A stretch of 59,879 nucleotides of DNA from Romeriopsis sp046049545 (GCA_046049545.1 JBJORF010000013.1:1-59879), one strand, 5' to 3'; shown: positions 1 through 9,449, counted from the first letter of the stretch. Translations and numbers: made by a program. Notes: a model not told the origin generated them from the letters alone.

Positions 1-1890
1 GACGGATTTGGCGAGGTTGCGCGGTTGGTCTACGTCGAGGCCGCGTCGGGCGGCAATATGGTAAGACAATAATTGCATCGGGATCACGGAGACGATCGGT
101 GACAGAATTTCCTCGACGTGCGGCACCGGAATCAGGGTGTCGAAGGTTTCGGCGGCTTCCATTTCGTCCATGGGGGTGACGCCGATTAAGCGCGCGTCGC
201 GGGCGCGGGCTTCCTGGGCATTGGACAGCACTTTCTCGAAGACGGACCCCGGCATGGCGATCGTCACGACGGGGACTTTCGCATCGAGGAGCGCGATCGG
301 GCCATGCTTCATTTCGCCAGCGGGATAGCCTTCGGCGTGGATGTAGCTGATCTCTTTGAGCTTCAGCGCCCCTTCGAGGGCGATCGGGAAATTGATGCCG
401 CGACCGAGGAAGATGAAGTCCTGGGTTTCGGTGAAGTCGTGGGAAAGCTCTTCGATATAGCGTTCTTGGCTCTCTAAGATGCTTTCGACTTGGGCAGGCA
501 ATTGACGCAGGCCCTCGACAACTTTTTCGATTTCGTCAACGCTAATCGCCTGTCGCCGGAATGCTAAGTCCAACGCGAGGAAATAGAACCCCATTAATTG
601 CGCGATGAATGTCTTGGTTGCCGCAACGCCGATTTCAATTCCGGCTTTGGTGTCAATCACATGGTCAACCATCCGACCCAGGTTGCTTTCAGGACGGTTG
701 GTAATCCCCAACAGCCGCGATTCAAATTCGCCCGTTTTGCCCGATCGGCGCTGCTTTTCCATTTCCAGGGCGGCCAAGGTATCGGCGGTTTCCCCGGATT
801 GCGTCACGCCAATTACCAACGTATTCGCCGTCATCGGCGGGGCGGCATAGCGATATTCCGATGCATACTGCACCGTAGTCGGAATCCCCGCTAATTGCTC
901 TAGCAGATATTTGCCGACGAGACCCGCGTGCCAGCTCGTCCCGCAGGCAACGATATTGATCTGCGACACGGTACTGTAAAAGTCCGCCGGAATCCCCAAT
1001 TGAATCGGTGAAACACCACTGCTCGCCGACCAATCAGGGGTGAGATAAGCCTCCAAACAGCTCCGCACCACGCCCGGTTGCTCGTAAATTTCCTTCAGCA
1101 TAAAGTGCCGGAAGCCCTGCTTCTCGACCATCACTGGGTTCCAGTTCAGGGTTTGCGGGGACTTACGGACGCGGTGGCCGTCGAAGTTGTATAGCTCAAT
1201 GCCCGTCGGAGTCATGCGGGCCATTTCGCTGTTGTCGAGGGTCAAAATGCTCGTGGTGTAGGGCACGAGGGCGGGCGTATCCGACGCGCAATAAAATTCG
1301 CCCTGGCCCATGCCCAGCACCAGCGGCGCTTGTTGGCGCGCCACGATGATTTCATCGGGAAAATCCGCGCTGATCACCGCGATCGCGAAGGCCCCTTCCA
1401 GTTCATTCACCGCTAACTGCACCGCCGCCATCAGGAGCGATGGCAGTTTGGTTTCGTGATTCGCCGCGATCAGCACCTTCAAATGCTCGGAGATCAAGTG
1501 GGGAATCGTCTCGGTGTCGGTTTCTGATAGGAACTTGCAGCCTTTAGTTTTGAGGCGATCGCGCAGTTCGCGATAGTTTTCAATAATACCGTTCTGCACC
1601 ACGGCGATCCGACCTTCGGTATCCCGGTGGGGGTGGGCATTATGCTCTTCGGGTTTGCCGTGGGTGGCCCAGCGGGTGTGACCAATGCCGATCGCAGCCG
1701 GGTTATGCTCCTGCTCCAGCTTCTCTTGGAGGTTGTTCAGCTTGCCCTTGGCCCGGACACAATGCACCTCGTCGTTGAGTAAAGTCGCAATCCCAGCGGA
1801 ATCGTAGCCCCGATATTCAAGCTTCCGCAGCCCCTCCAACAAAATCGGACTGGCCGCCTGTGGCCCAATATAGCCAACAATTCCACACAT
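1..1890 (-). CDS. glmS: Glutamine--fructose-6-phosphate aminotransferase (3' end cut by window)
   Basis: Makes glucosamine-6-phosphate from fructose-6-phosphate and glutamine in the cytoplasm, the first step towards UDP-GlcNAc for peptidoglycan. The frame starts MCGIVGYIG, so after Met removal the N-terminal Cys is the nucleophile of the class II glutamine amidotransferase domain. HTRWATHG and the ENYRELR segment follow. Two SIS sugar-isomerase domains come next (ACGTSWHAG and TQSGETADT in the first, GRGINFPIALEGALK in the second). The frame runs off the window start at ...NLAKSV; the family normally ends a few residues later (TVE), so only about four codons are missing. It lies just downstream of psaC on the same strand, a common cyanobacterial order. 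The psaC terminator at 2041-2071 suggests it has its own promoter. Confidence 0.97.
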   Translation of the reverse strand, partial: MCGIVGYIGPQAASPILLEGLRKLEYRGYDSAGIATLLNDEVHCVRAKGKLNNLQEKLEQEHNPAAIGIGHTRWATHGKPEEHNAHPHRDTEGRIAVVQNGIIENYRELRDRLKTKGCKFLSETDTETIPHLISEHLKVLIAANHETKLPSLLMAAVQLAVNELEGAFAIAVISADFPDEIIVARQQAPLVLGMGQGEFYCASDTPALVPYTTSILTLDNSEMARMTPTGIELYNFDGHRVRKSPQTLNWNPVMVEKQGFRHFMLKEIYEQPGVVRSCLEAYLTPDWSASSGVSPIQLGIPADFYSTVSQINIVACGTSWHAGLVGKYLLEQLAGIPTTVQYASEYRYAAPPMTANTLVIGVTQSGETADTLAALEMEKQRRSGKTGEFESRLLGITNRPESNLGRMVDHVIDTKAGIEIGVAATKTFIAQLMGFYFLALDLAFRRQAISVDEIEKVVEGLRQLPAQVESILESQERYIEELSHDFTETQDFIFLGRGINFPIALEGALKLKEISYIHAEGYPAGEMKHGPIALLDAKVPVVTIAMPGSVFEKVLSNAQEARARDARLIGVTPMDEMEAAETFDTLIPVPHVEEILSPIVSVIPMQLLSYHIAARRGLDVDQPRNLAKSV

Positions 1891-2040
1891 AAAGTTTCTC
1901 CTAGAATGGGAAAATGACTCCCGGCTGTGATCGCAGGTAGTCTAGTTTTACAGCAAATCGCCCCTTGAATTTAGTCTAATCAGAGTCAATTCCCACGTCG
2001 ACCGTATGGCCGGATCATTTTAGCCATAAAATTCTAGCCA

Positions 2041-2071
2041 TAAAAAATGGGGCGAACTTCGCAGTCGCCCC
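2041..2071 (-). terminator. Rho-independent terminator after psaC
   Basis: On the minus strand a 7-bp GC-rich stem (2065-2071 with 2049-2055, GGGGCGA/TCGCCCC) is followed directly by an A/T stretch containing six T's. It lies about 80 bp beyond the psaC stop and ahead of glmS, so it probably ends the psaC transcript. Confidence 0.8.
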
Positions 2072-2149
2072 AAAGATTGAACCCACATGAATGAAAAAAG
2101 GTGCGTATTAACGAACGCTTCAAAGAAAAGTTCTTCAAAGAGACATTCT

Positions 2150-2395
2150 TTAGTACGCCAGACCCATGCTGCGGGTCGTTTCTGCGCCCAGGTACACCCG
2201 GATGCTAAGGAAGTCCGTCGGGCAAGCCGTTTCGCAACGTTTGCAGCCAACGCAGTCCTCAGTCCGAGGCGAAGACGCAATCTGACCGGCTTTGCAGCCG
2301 TCCCAAGGCACCATTTCGAGAACGTCCGTGGGACATGCGCGAACGCACTGCGTGCATCCGATGCATGTGTCATAGATTTTGACTGTATGAGACAT
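2150..2395 (-). CDS. psaC: Photosystem I iron-sulfur centre subunit PsaC
   Basis: PsaC (81 aa, the exact family length) binds the two [4Fe-4S] clusters FA and FB on the stromal/cytoplasmic face of photosystem I and passes electrons to ferredoxin. Both cluster motifs are intact: [12 protein letters not shown] (residues about 11-22) and [12 protein letters not shown] (about 48-59). The N-terminus [20 protein letters not shown] and the C-terminus RSMGLAY match the family. It is monocistronic by appearance, with a terminator downstream. This gene fixes the organism as an oxygenic phototroph. Confidence 0.99.
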
Positions 2396-2577
2396 GTTAT
2401 GAAAGGCTCCAGATCAGTGCTTTTGCAGTCTGTTCTCGCCCTAGTCTTGGCAGTGATACTACCAATCTAAGGCTCAGAACCCACGCTTAGTGTACTCCAG
2501 GGGATTTACGCGTTCTGCGGGTTGGTTGCAAAACTTTGCACAAGGTGACGATCGTGGCGCTGATCCAATCGCTACCT

Positions 2578-3606
2578 CTATCCACCGTCCGGTTCATGGC
2601 TACGCCGCAGGCCCTGGGTGATCGGATGGCCGGAAAGTTGATCGGCTACGCCAATTTGCTCCATCAGGGCAATCAACTTGCTCAAACGGTTAATCGTCTT
2701 GGCTTGAATCGGCAGCTGCTGGGGGAGGCGATAGAGCTGATCGATCGTCTGACAATAGCGCTGTTCCGCTTCACCATAACGCTGGGTGGTGAGGTAGAGT
2801 TTGATCAGGGTGTCGAGACAGACTTCGGTATGGGGATGTTGCCAGCCGAGTTCCAGTTCGCTGATGGTCATGGCGCGCTGGGCAAGGGTTTCCGCCTGCT
2901 GATATTGACCGATGTAGCGGTAAGCGTTGGCCAGTTTTGTCCAGCTCAGAATGCTCTCAGGGTGGCCGGGGCCGAGCTGAGACTTGTTGATGGACAAGGC
3001 ACGTTTGAAGAGTGGCAGGGCTGCTTCGTAGCGTTCCAGGCTCATGTAGATATTGGCCATGGCATCCAGGCTGACCGCCGTACGCGGGTGTTCCGAACCA
3101 AAGTGCGCTTCCGCGATCGCCAAAGCCCGCCGACCATAGTTCTGCGCTTCCTCAAATTGACGCATGGTGCTGTAGAGATGAGCCATGTGCTTGAGGGTCT
3201 CGATCAGCACTTCGTAGTCCGGTTCGAGCTGCTCGTCACTGCGCCGCAGGGCTTCGCGGTAGGTGATTTCGGCCCGATCGTACTTTTGCTGCTGGGTATA
3301 AAGGTTGCCCAGATAATTCAAATCTTGGAGCGGCTCAATTCCAGGATGTTCACCCCAGTAATTAATGGCCTGGTGAAACGCCGCGATCGCGGCGTTTTGA
3401 TCATCGGCGATCGCGGCACTCGCCCCTTGATCAAGACGGATTTGGTAAGCCTGGCCCAGTTGGCTATGGAGCTTGGCTAGCAGCTTGTTATCGGCAGAAT
3501 CCGACAGAACGAGCTGAATTTGCTGCTGTAATTCTTGTGGATCGGCAATCAGCGCAAAGTAACTGCGGCGCGCTTCATGGTAGACAGATGCGGCTCGATC
3601 GGACAT
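2578..3606 (-). CDS. Tetratricopeptide-repeat protein
   Basis: A 342-aa soluble protein made mostly of TPR or kinesin-light-chain-type repeats. Successive units of about 42 residues carry the pattern A..Y...L.......HP....L..LA..Y...Q.Y..AE, for example around HPGIEPLQDLNYLGNLYTQQ and HPRTAVSLDAMANIYMSLER, covering roughly residues 95-290. No catalytic domain, signal peptide or membrane segment is seen, so a protein-protein scaffold role is inferred. It sits between psaC and the HdrB-like gene, all on the minus strand, 182 bp upstream of psaC. No specific partner can be named. Confidence 0.85.
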   Translation of the reverse strand: MSDRAASVYHEARRSYFALIADPQELQQQIQLVLSDSADNKLLAKLHSQLGQAYQIRLDQGASAAIADDQNAAIAAFHQAINYWGEHPGIEPLQDLNYLGNLYTQQQKYDRAEITYREALRRSDEQLEPDYEVLIETLKHMAHLYSTMRQFEEAQNYGRRALAIAEAHFGSEHPRTAVSLDAMANIYMSLERYEAALPLFKRALSINKSQLGPGHPESILSWTKLANAYRYIGQYQQAETLAQRAMTISELELGWQHPHTEVCLDTLIKLYLTTQRYGEAEQRYCQTIDQLYRLPQQLPIQAKTINRLSKLIALMEQIGVADQLSGHPITQGLRRSHEPDGG

Positions 3607-3705
3607 AACTCACCCAGACTTTAACTCCTTAGAACACTGCCCTAGATTGGTAAATGCGCCATCAACAGGATGCAAACGCGATCGTCTGCAACTTTAAAGA
3701 TCTCC

Positions 3706-4614
3706 CTATTGCTTTAATTTGCCCAAGACCGCTTGAGTTGCAACAATATGCCGATCAAGACCCAATATCGCTGGCTCAATGCCCAGGGCTAAGCCGACTA
3801 ACTGGGGTAGATGCAGCACCGGAATGCCGAGGGTCTGACCCGTGACTCGGGCAATTTCTGGTTGGCGCGAGTCGAGTTGCATGTGGCAAAGGGGACAGGG
3901 CGTAACGATACAGTCAGCACCCGCCGCGATCGCGGCTTGGAGATGCCCGCCCGCCATGGTGAATGATTGATCCGTCGCATAGCTCGACAGCGGCCAACCA
4001 CAGCACTGGGTGCGACCGGAGTAGAAAATTGGGGTTGCGCCAACTGCACGGAAGATATTTTCCATCGACTGCGGATTCACCGGATCATCGAAGCCTTGAG
4101 TTTGCCCGCGCAGAATATAACAGCCGTAAAAGGCCGCACAGTTGAGGCCGCTGAGCGATCGCGTCACCTTGGCTTGAAGCGCTTCGAGGCCATAGTCGGC
4201 GACCAAGGCCCAGAGAATGTGTTTAACGGTGCCACTGCCTTGATAGGGCGAGCAACCCTCTTTTTGCAAAAACCCATTCACCTGGTCAAAATATTCTGGA
4301 TCCTCAGCCTTGGCAGTTTTGAGCCGTTCGTCAACATGACCGATCACCCCTTGGCAGGTGCTGCAATGGGTCAGTAGTGGCAAGCCCAGTTCTTCGGCGA
4401 GGGCGATGTTGCGGGCGTTAACCACATCTTCGAGCAGTTGGGAGTCTTCTTTGAAGGTACCGGAACCGCAGCAGGCCGCTTTTTTCAATTGGATCAATTC
4501 GATGTTCAGCCGATCGGCGATCGCCAAGGTGGAATCATGCAACTCACGGCAGGCTCCCTGGGCAACACAGCCGGGAAAATAGGCGTATTTCAAAGCAGAA
4601 GCGATCGCGTTCAT
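3706..4614 (-). CDS. CoB--CoM heterodisulfide reductase subunit B-like CCG-domain protein
   Basis: A 302-aa protein with two cysteine-rich CCG domains, the fold that holds the unusual iron-sulfur cluster in HdrB and in SdhE-type succinate dehydrogenase. Visible motifs are FPGC and KKAACCGSG, then HCSTCQG in the first domain, and FYGCYILRG, RTQCCGWPLS and PCPLCHMQLD in the second. Cyanobacteria make no coenzyme M or B, so methanogen-type disulfide reduction is unlikely. A redox role, possibly coupled to succinate dehydrogenase or thiol chemistry, is inferred from the family. The start at 4614 gives the N-terminus MNAIASALKYAYFPGC, in keeping with homologues. It is transcribed away from acpP. 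Confidence 0.85.
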   Translation of the reverse strand: MNAIASALKYAYFPGCVAQGACRELHDSTLAIADRLNIELIQLKKAACCGSGTFKEDSQLLEDVVNARNIALAEELGLPLLTHCSTCQGVIGHVDERLKTAKAEDPEYFDQVNGFLQKEGCSPYQGSGTVKHILWALVADYGLEALQAKVTRSLSGLNCAAFYGCYILRGQTQGFDDPVNPQSMENIFRAVGATPIFYSGRTQCCGWPLSSYATDQSFTMAGGHLQAAIAAGADCIVTPCPLCHMQLDSRQPEIARVTGQTLGIPVLHLPQLVGLALGIEPAILGLDRHIVATQAVLGKLKQ

Positions 4615-4778
4615 GGGACAGCTAGCAGCAGTTGTGCCGAATTCGTTAACTTCCCCGCTATTTTAGAGCGCCACCCTTAGGGACAATTCGCTTCTTAATA
4701 AATTCTCTGGCTCCCTGCGTTTCGGTACCTCGGCATGGAATAATTTGATCGGTCAATGGCTAAGCGCAAAGGAAAGTT

Positions 4779-5018
4779 ATGAGTGACACAGACATTTTTG
4801 AGAAAGTAAAAAAAATCGTGACTGACCAGCTCGGCGTTGAAGCCGATAAGGTAGTACCGGAAGCGAGCTTCCAAAACGATTTGGGTGCTGACTCCCTGGA
4901 TACAGTGGAATTGGTCATGGCCCTGGAAGAAGAGTTTGACATCGAAATCCCCGACGAAGCGGCAGAAAATATCGCGACTGTCCAAGCCGCCGTGGATTTC
5001 ATCAAGTCGAAGTCATAG
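4779..5018 (+). CDS. acpP: Acyl carrier protein
   Basis: A 79-aa acidic carrier protein of fatty acid synthesis. The phosphopantetheine attachment serine lies in LGADSLDTVELVMALEEEFD (residues about 35-54), and the rest of the sequence matches the four-helix ACP fold. It is followed at 111 bp by fabF on the same strand, the usual cyanobacterial acpP-fabF pair. A strong intercistronic hairpin lies in the gap and may let acpP be expressed above fabF. Confidence 0.98.
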   Translation: MSDTDIFEKVKKIVTDQLGVEADKVVPEASFQNDLGADSLDTVELVMALEEEFDIEIPDEAAENIATVQAAVDFIKSKS

Positions 5019-5038
5019 CAGCCGCTTTGATCGGTGGC

Positions 5039-5068
5039 GGCGTGGCGGCTTGCCTAAGCCGCTACGCC
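5039..5068 (+). promoter_or_regulatory. Intercistronic hairpin between acpP and fabF
   Basis: A 13-bp inverted repeat (5039-5051 with 5056-5068, one G-U wobble in RNA) around a 4-nt loop, starting 20 bp after the acpP stop. No T-tract follows, so it is better read as an mRNA-stabilising or attenuating hairpin than as a full terminator. Confidence 0.6.
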
Positions 5069-5085
5069 CCGCTCTCCCGAGGCAT

Positions 5086-5115
5086 GTTTTGTTGATCTGA
5101 GTTTTGTTGATCTGA
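5086..5115 (+). repeat. Perfect 15-bp tandem duplication
   Basis: GTTTTGTTGATCTGA occurs twice back to back, 14 bp before the fabF start codon. It places two identical copies in the fabF leader. No function is evident. Confidence 0.9.
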
Positions 5116-5129
5116 GCAATCCAATCGAT

Positions 5130-6383
5130 ATGGCAACTATTGAATTGAAGCGTGTGGTGGTGACGGGATTGGGGGCGATGACTCCGATCGGCAATAACGT
5201 GACCGAATACTGGGATGGTCTGATGAGTGGCCGTAACGGTGTCGGCCCCATCACCCTGTTTGATTCCTCCGCCCACGGTTGCCACATTGCAGCGGAAGTG
5301 AAGAATTTTGACCCTTCGCCCTATATTTCGGCGAAGGATGTGAAGCGGATGGATCGCTTTGTGCAGTTTGCAGTCTGCGCCAGCAAGCAAGCCTTGAAAG
5401 ATGCCAACCTCGAAATTAATGAACTGAATGCTGAACACATCGGCGTGCTGATCGGAACCGGCATTGGCGGCTTGAAAGTGTTGGAAGACCAGCATGAGAT
5501 CTATCGCACCAAAGGCCCCGATCGTAATAGCCCATTCATGATTCCAATGATGATCGCGAATATGGCAGCGGGTTTAACCGCGATCCAAGTCGGCGCAAAA
5601 GGCCCGAACTCTTGCTCCGTAACAGCTTGTGCCGCAGGTTCGAACGCGATCGGTGATGCCTTCCGCTGGGTGCAGCGGGGATTCGCCCAAGCGATGATTT
5701 GTGGAGGGACAGAATCAGCGGTGACCGAACTGTCCGTTTCGGGGTTTGTCGCTTGTCGTGCCATGAGTACGCGTAACGATGATCCGCTGCACGCCAGCCG
5801 CCCGTTTGACGTAGGCCGTGATGGTTTCGTCATGGGTGAAGGCGCAGGGATCCTGATCATCGAAGAAATGGAACATGCCTTGGCGCGGGGGGCGCGGATC
5901 TATGCTGAATTGGTCGGCTATGGTGCGAGCTGCGACGCTTACCACATGACGAACCAGACTCCGGGTGGAGCCGATGCTGCGCGGGCAATGTCTTGGTGCT
6001 TGAAGGACGCAGGCTTGCGGCCCGAAGAAGTAAGCTACATCAACGCCCACGGTACCAGCACACCCGTCAACGATCCGACCGAAACCTCAGCCATCAAGAA
6101 AGTGCTCGGCGATCATGCGAAGCGGATCACCGTGAGTTCGACCAAGTCAATGACGGGCCATCTGTTGGGTGGTGCAGGTGGAATCGAAGGTGTCGCTACG
6201 GCTTTGGCGGTGTATCACGATCGCGTACCGCCCACCATCAACCTGGAAACCCCGGATCCAGAATGCGATCTCGATTATGTGCCCCACGTCAGCCGCGAAC
6301 AAGAAGTCAAAGTCGCCCTGTCCAACTCCTTCGGCTTCGGCGGCCACAATGTCACCTTGGCCTTTAAGAAGTTCGTTCAGTAA
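5130..6383 (+). CDS. fabF: Beta-ketoacyl-ACP synthase II
   Basis: Condenses malonyl-ACP with acyl-ACP in fatty acid elongation. The 417-aa length is normal for FabF. The active-site cysteine lies in SVTACAAGSNAIGD (residues about 165-178), and the two catalytic histidines lie in NAHGTSTPVNDPTET and KSMTGHLLGGAGGIE. The C-terminal NSFGFGGHN motif is present. It is paired with acpP upstream. In many cyanobacteria tktA follows, but here the next gene is hslO on the opposite strand. Confidence 0.97.
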   Translation: MATIELKRVVVTGLGAMTPIGNNVTEYWDGLMSGRNGVGPITLFDSSAHGCHIAAEVKNFDPSPYISAKDVKRMDRFVQFAVCASKQALKDANLEINELNAEHIGVLIGTGIGGLKVLEDQHEIYRTKGPDRNSPFMIPMMIANMAAGLTAIQVGAKGPNSCSVTACAAGSNAIGDAFRWVQRGFAQAMICGGTESAVTELSVSGFVACRAMSTRNDDPLHASRPFDVGRDGFVMGEGAGILIIEEMEHALARGARIYAELVGYGASCDAYHMTNQTPGGADAARAMSWCLKDAGLRPEEVSYINAHGTSTPVNDPTETSAIKKVLGDHAKRITVSSTKSMTGHLLGGAGGIEGVATALAVYHDRVPPTINLETPDPECDLDYVPHVSREQEVKVALSNSFGFGGHNVTLAFKKFVQ

Positions 6384-6450
6384 AGCAATCCTGGAAATCG
6401 TTCTGCCAACAACCGCAATCGGAAAATCACGATCCATGCCAATGTGACTG

Positions 6451-7353
6451 CTAATTCGCCATCGTTTGCAATTGCTCAACGATCGTCGTTAATTCTGCCC
6501 GATCGGCAACATAAACCGAATTGCAAAAATGACAAGTCGCCTCGGCCTGTCCATCGGTTTCAATCATCTCGCGCAGTTCTGCCTCACCCAACAGCGGTAA
6601 CGCATTCAGCACGCGCTCTTTGGTGCAATTGCAATGGAATTGCACTGGCTGAATGTCTGGCAAAATCTGCAAATCCAGATCGCCCAACAAATCGGTCATC
6701 ATTTGTTCGAGGGTTTTGCCCGATCGCAGCATTTGGGTAAAAGACTGAAGTCCCGCCACCCGCGATTCCAGCAAAGCCGCGAGGGCTTCATCCCGCGAAG
6801 CCCGAGGCATGATCTGAATCAGCAGGCCCCCCGCCGCATCCACCCGATCGCGCTCCCCATCCATGAACACACCCACGAGCATTGCCGAAGGCGTTTGCTC
6901 CGAGGTCGCAAGGTAGTAGGTCAGATCCTCGCCAACTTCTCCCGACACCAGCTCGACGGTACTGGAATATTGGTGGCCTACGCCAGTATCGCGGGTCACG
7001 TAGAGTAGCCCTTCGCGCCCGATCGCGCCGCCCACATCGAGCCGTCCCACGAGGTTCAGCGGCAGTTCCAAGTCTGGCTGATTCACATAGCCACGCACCG
7101 TGCCATCCAGGCCCGCATCGACCAGCACATTCAGCGGCCCATCGCCCCGAAAGCGCAGATTGATCCGGGAACCGGGGCGTTTCATGTTGGAAGCCAACAG
7201 CAGCCCTCCCGCCATTGATCGGCCCAAGGCCACCGAAGTCAGGTAGGACAACCCATGACGGTCCCGCGCGTCCTGGGTCAGCGCCGTAGTGATCACGCCA
7301 ACCGCGCGAATCCCACCGTTTGCTGCCGTTGCTCGTACTAACTGGTCGGCCAT
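6451..7353 (-). CDS. hslO: Redox-regulated chaperone Hsp33
   Basis: A cytoplasmic holdase chaperone switched on by oxidation of its C-terminal zinc-binding cysteines. The CxC...CxxC switch is intact: FHCNCTKERV and ATCHFCNSVY near the C-terminus. The N-terminal domain shows MADQLVRATAANGGIRAVGV and GLSYLTSVALGR, typical of Hsp33. I chose the ATG at 7353, giving 300 aa; an in-frame GTG at 7371 would add six residues not found in the family. It converges on fabF and lies after the pil cluster terminator. Confidence 0.95.
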   Translation of the reverse strand: MADQLVRATAANGGIRAVGVITTALTQDARDRHGLSYLTSVALGRSMAGGLLLASNMKRPGSRINLRFRGDGPLNVLVDAGLDGTVRGYVNQPDLELPLNLVGRLDVGGAIGREGLLYVTRDTGVGHQYSSTVELVSGEVGEDLTYYLATSEQTPSAMLVGVFMDGERDRVDAAGGLLIQIMPRASRDEALAALLESRVAGLQSFTQMLRSGKTLEQMMTDLLGDLDLQILPDIQPVQFHCNCTKERVLNALPLLGEAELREMIETDGQAEATCHFCNSVYVADRAELTTIVEQLQTMAN

Positions 7354-7446
7354 GACGAAGATCAATCCCACGGGTCAAAAAATTCTCGTATCCCATTGTA
7401 GGGGCGATCGGGTGCTTAGAGCGTGGCACCAATTAGAGTGACCATG

Positions 7447-7480
7447 AAAAAAGCGATCGGGCGTTTGTTGCCCGATCGCT
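7447..7480 (-). terminator. Terminator of the pilMNOQ cluster
   Basis: An 11-bp perfect stem (7470-7480 with 7452-7462, built on the GCGATCGGGC sequence) with a 7-nt loop, followed on the minus strand by six T's. It lies about 30 bp beyond the pilQ stop, so it very probably ends the pil transcript. Confidence 0.88.
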
Positions 7481-7511
7481 AACCTGGTTCAAATGGAATG
7501 TCTAAAGCGAT

Positions 7512-9449
7512 TTAGCGAGGCTGCTGTAGCATCCGCTGAACATCCGCACCCGGCGTGTAGCCATAACCGAATGTGGAGCGATCGTTATCCGACATCACCT
7601 GCGGCGTGACCATGACGATCACTTCCTTACGCTCCTTGGAACGATTGGTGCTGCGGAAGAGCGCACCCAATAAGGGAATATCACCCAACAACGGCACCTT
7701 GCGCACATCCGAACGATCGGACTCTTGAATCACACCCGTTAGCAACAAAGTCTGACCATCGCGAACCCGCACCAGTCCCGTGCTCACTTCCCGCTTTTGC
7801 AGTAGTGTGATTTGGTTTTGGGTGTTGCCTACAGTCACTGTTTGCTGACGCAACGGTGCAGAAATCCGGGGGTTAATCCGCATCGAAACGAAACCGTTGT
7901 CATCGATCCGATCGACTTCCACATCAACTTGGAGACCCGCTTCTGCCTTCTCCGTTGTAATGGTCGAGGTCGAACCGCTGCCACCACTGTTGTTCTGAGT
8001 CTCCAGCTTGAAGTTGGAGAAGACCTCTTCCACCAATTTCACCTGAGAACGTTGGCCTTCCTGAATCATCAGCGTCGGATCAGTCAAAACCTTCGCATTT
8101 TGGCTCTGAATCGCAAACTGCAACTGCGCTAACCAACGTGACCCAAGGTTAAATGCCGCGCCGGGGGAAACATTCACGGGCGATCGGCCCAAAGTATCGA
8201 TCGATCCACCAATCAATGCCGGAACCGCAGAACCCAGGTTGATTACCCCAACACCGCCATTACTTGCAACAGAAGTATCATTAATGTCGAAGGAGAAGCT
8301 GGTGCCTGCGCGATCCAAACCCAGCAAATTGATATCCACAACCTTCACACTGACCGCAACCTGGCGCTTCCGAGCATCCATTTGGGTCAAGAAGGAAGTC
8401 GCCACACTGATTTTCTGCGGGCTGCCCACCAGCGTGATGGTATTCAAACGCTCATCTGTAGAAACGGACAAACCACGAAGGGGCAAAGGGCCGTCGCCAG
8501 CAGTGGCTTTCAAAGCCTCAATCGTTGTAGTTTCTGATCGCTCAATTTGCTTCAGACCCGACGTGCTGGAGCCAACACCGCTGGTGTTGTTGTTGCCACC
8601 ACCACTACTATTATCCTGGGCACCACCAATCTCAGTGACAGTAACTTTAGTCACAGGACGCTGCGATTCAGCACCTTGAGTGGTCAAGAAAGCTGCCGCC
8701 TGGGCTGCGGAAACCTGGTTCAATCGGAAGGAGCGAATCACCGCATTCCGCGCATCATCGGGCAACCGCGCACCAACGAAAATTGTCCGCCCTTGACGAT
8801 TGGCTTCCAAGCTAGCACATTGACCACCGCCGCCGCCAGCATTGGAAGTGACTGGCACACAAGCAATCCGCAACACGTGATTGAAGACATCCTGCACCGA
8901 CTCATTCTCAATATCCAAGGACACCGTCGGCCCCCCGGAAGTCGAACCACCCGGCGCACCCGGCGCACCCGCAGCACCCAGACCCGGTTGCTCTGCAAAA
9001 GCAATGTTCAAACCCGCAGCCCGTGCCAGCAAGGACAAGACTTCACGCACAGGCGCATCCCGCAGCACTAACCGGGGAATCCGCTCAGCAGTTCCAAGAT
9101 CGATCGCCGTCGGAGTCATATTAATTTCTGCAACACCAATGTCACCCACCGGCGGCGCGGATGCCCGAGGCAACAGCGGCGGCACTGGCATCGCAGTCTG
9201 CATCGGCGGTGCAGTATTCAAAGTCGGGCTGGGCACCAGAGGATTAATCTGAGTGGCCTGCGCCAATTTCTTCGAGCCTTGGAAGGTTGCCGTGCCACCA
9301 TTGCTGAATTTCACGGTTTGACCGCCAGCGACGATCGTGGCTGACTTAGCCGTGGACTTTGCGATGCTAGTAGCAGCGATCGCGGGAGCGGATGTAACGC
9401 CGATTGATGCGGCGAGAAAGACGCTTGCGCCAAGTAGTTGCTTATTCAT
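7512..9449 (-). CDS. pilQ: Type IV pilus secretin PilQ
   Basis: The outer-membrane channel through which type IV pili pass, used for twitching motility and DNA uptake. It is 645 aa with a Sec signal (MNKQLLGASVFLAASIGVTS, then APAIAA). A secretin/TonB short N-terminal domain follows (LRDAPVREVLSLLARAAGLN, about residue 130), then a Ser/Gly-rich insert (about 280-300), then the C-terminal secretin domain with the signature VPLLGDIPLLGALFR near residue 590. No AMIN peptidoglycan-binding domain is visible before the STN domain. The protein is shorter than cyanobacterial PilQs with AMIN repeats that I recall. It is last in the pilM-pilN-pilO-pilQ order. Confidence 0.93.
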   Translation of the reverse strand: MNKQLLGASVFLAASIGVTSAPAIAATSIAKSTAKSATIVAGGQTVKFSNGGTATFQGSKKLAQATQINPLVPSPTLNTAPPMQTAMPVPPLLPRASAPPVGDIGVAEINMTPTAIDLGTAERIPRLVLRDAPVREVLSLLARAAGLNIAFAEQPGLGAAGAPGAPGGSTSGGPTVSLDIENESVQDVFNHVLRIACVPVTSNAGGGGGQCASLEANRQGRTIFVGARLPDDARNAVIRSFRLNQVSAAQAAAFLTTQGAESQRPVTKVTVTEIGGAQDNSSGGGNNNTSGVGSSTSGLKQIERSETTTIEALKATAGDGPLPLRGLSVSTDERLNTITLVGSPQKISVATSFLTQMDARKRQVAVSVKVVDINLLGLDRAGTSFSFDINDTSVASNGGVGVINLGSAVPALIGGSIDTLGRSPVNVSPGAAFNLGSRWLAQLQFAIQSQNAKVLTDPTLMIQEGQRSQVKLVEEVFSNFKLETQNNSGGSGSTSTITTEKAEAGLQVDVEVDRIDDNGFVSMRINPRISAPLRQQTVTVGNTQNQITLLQKREVSTGLVRVRDGQTLLLTGVIQESDRSDVRKVPLLGDIPLLGALFRSTNRSKERKEVIVMVTPQVMSDNDRSTFGYGYTPGADVQRMLQQPR

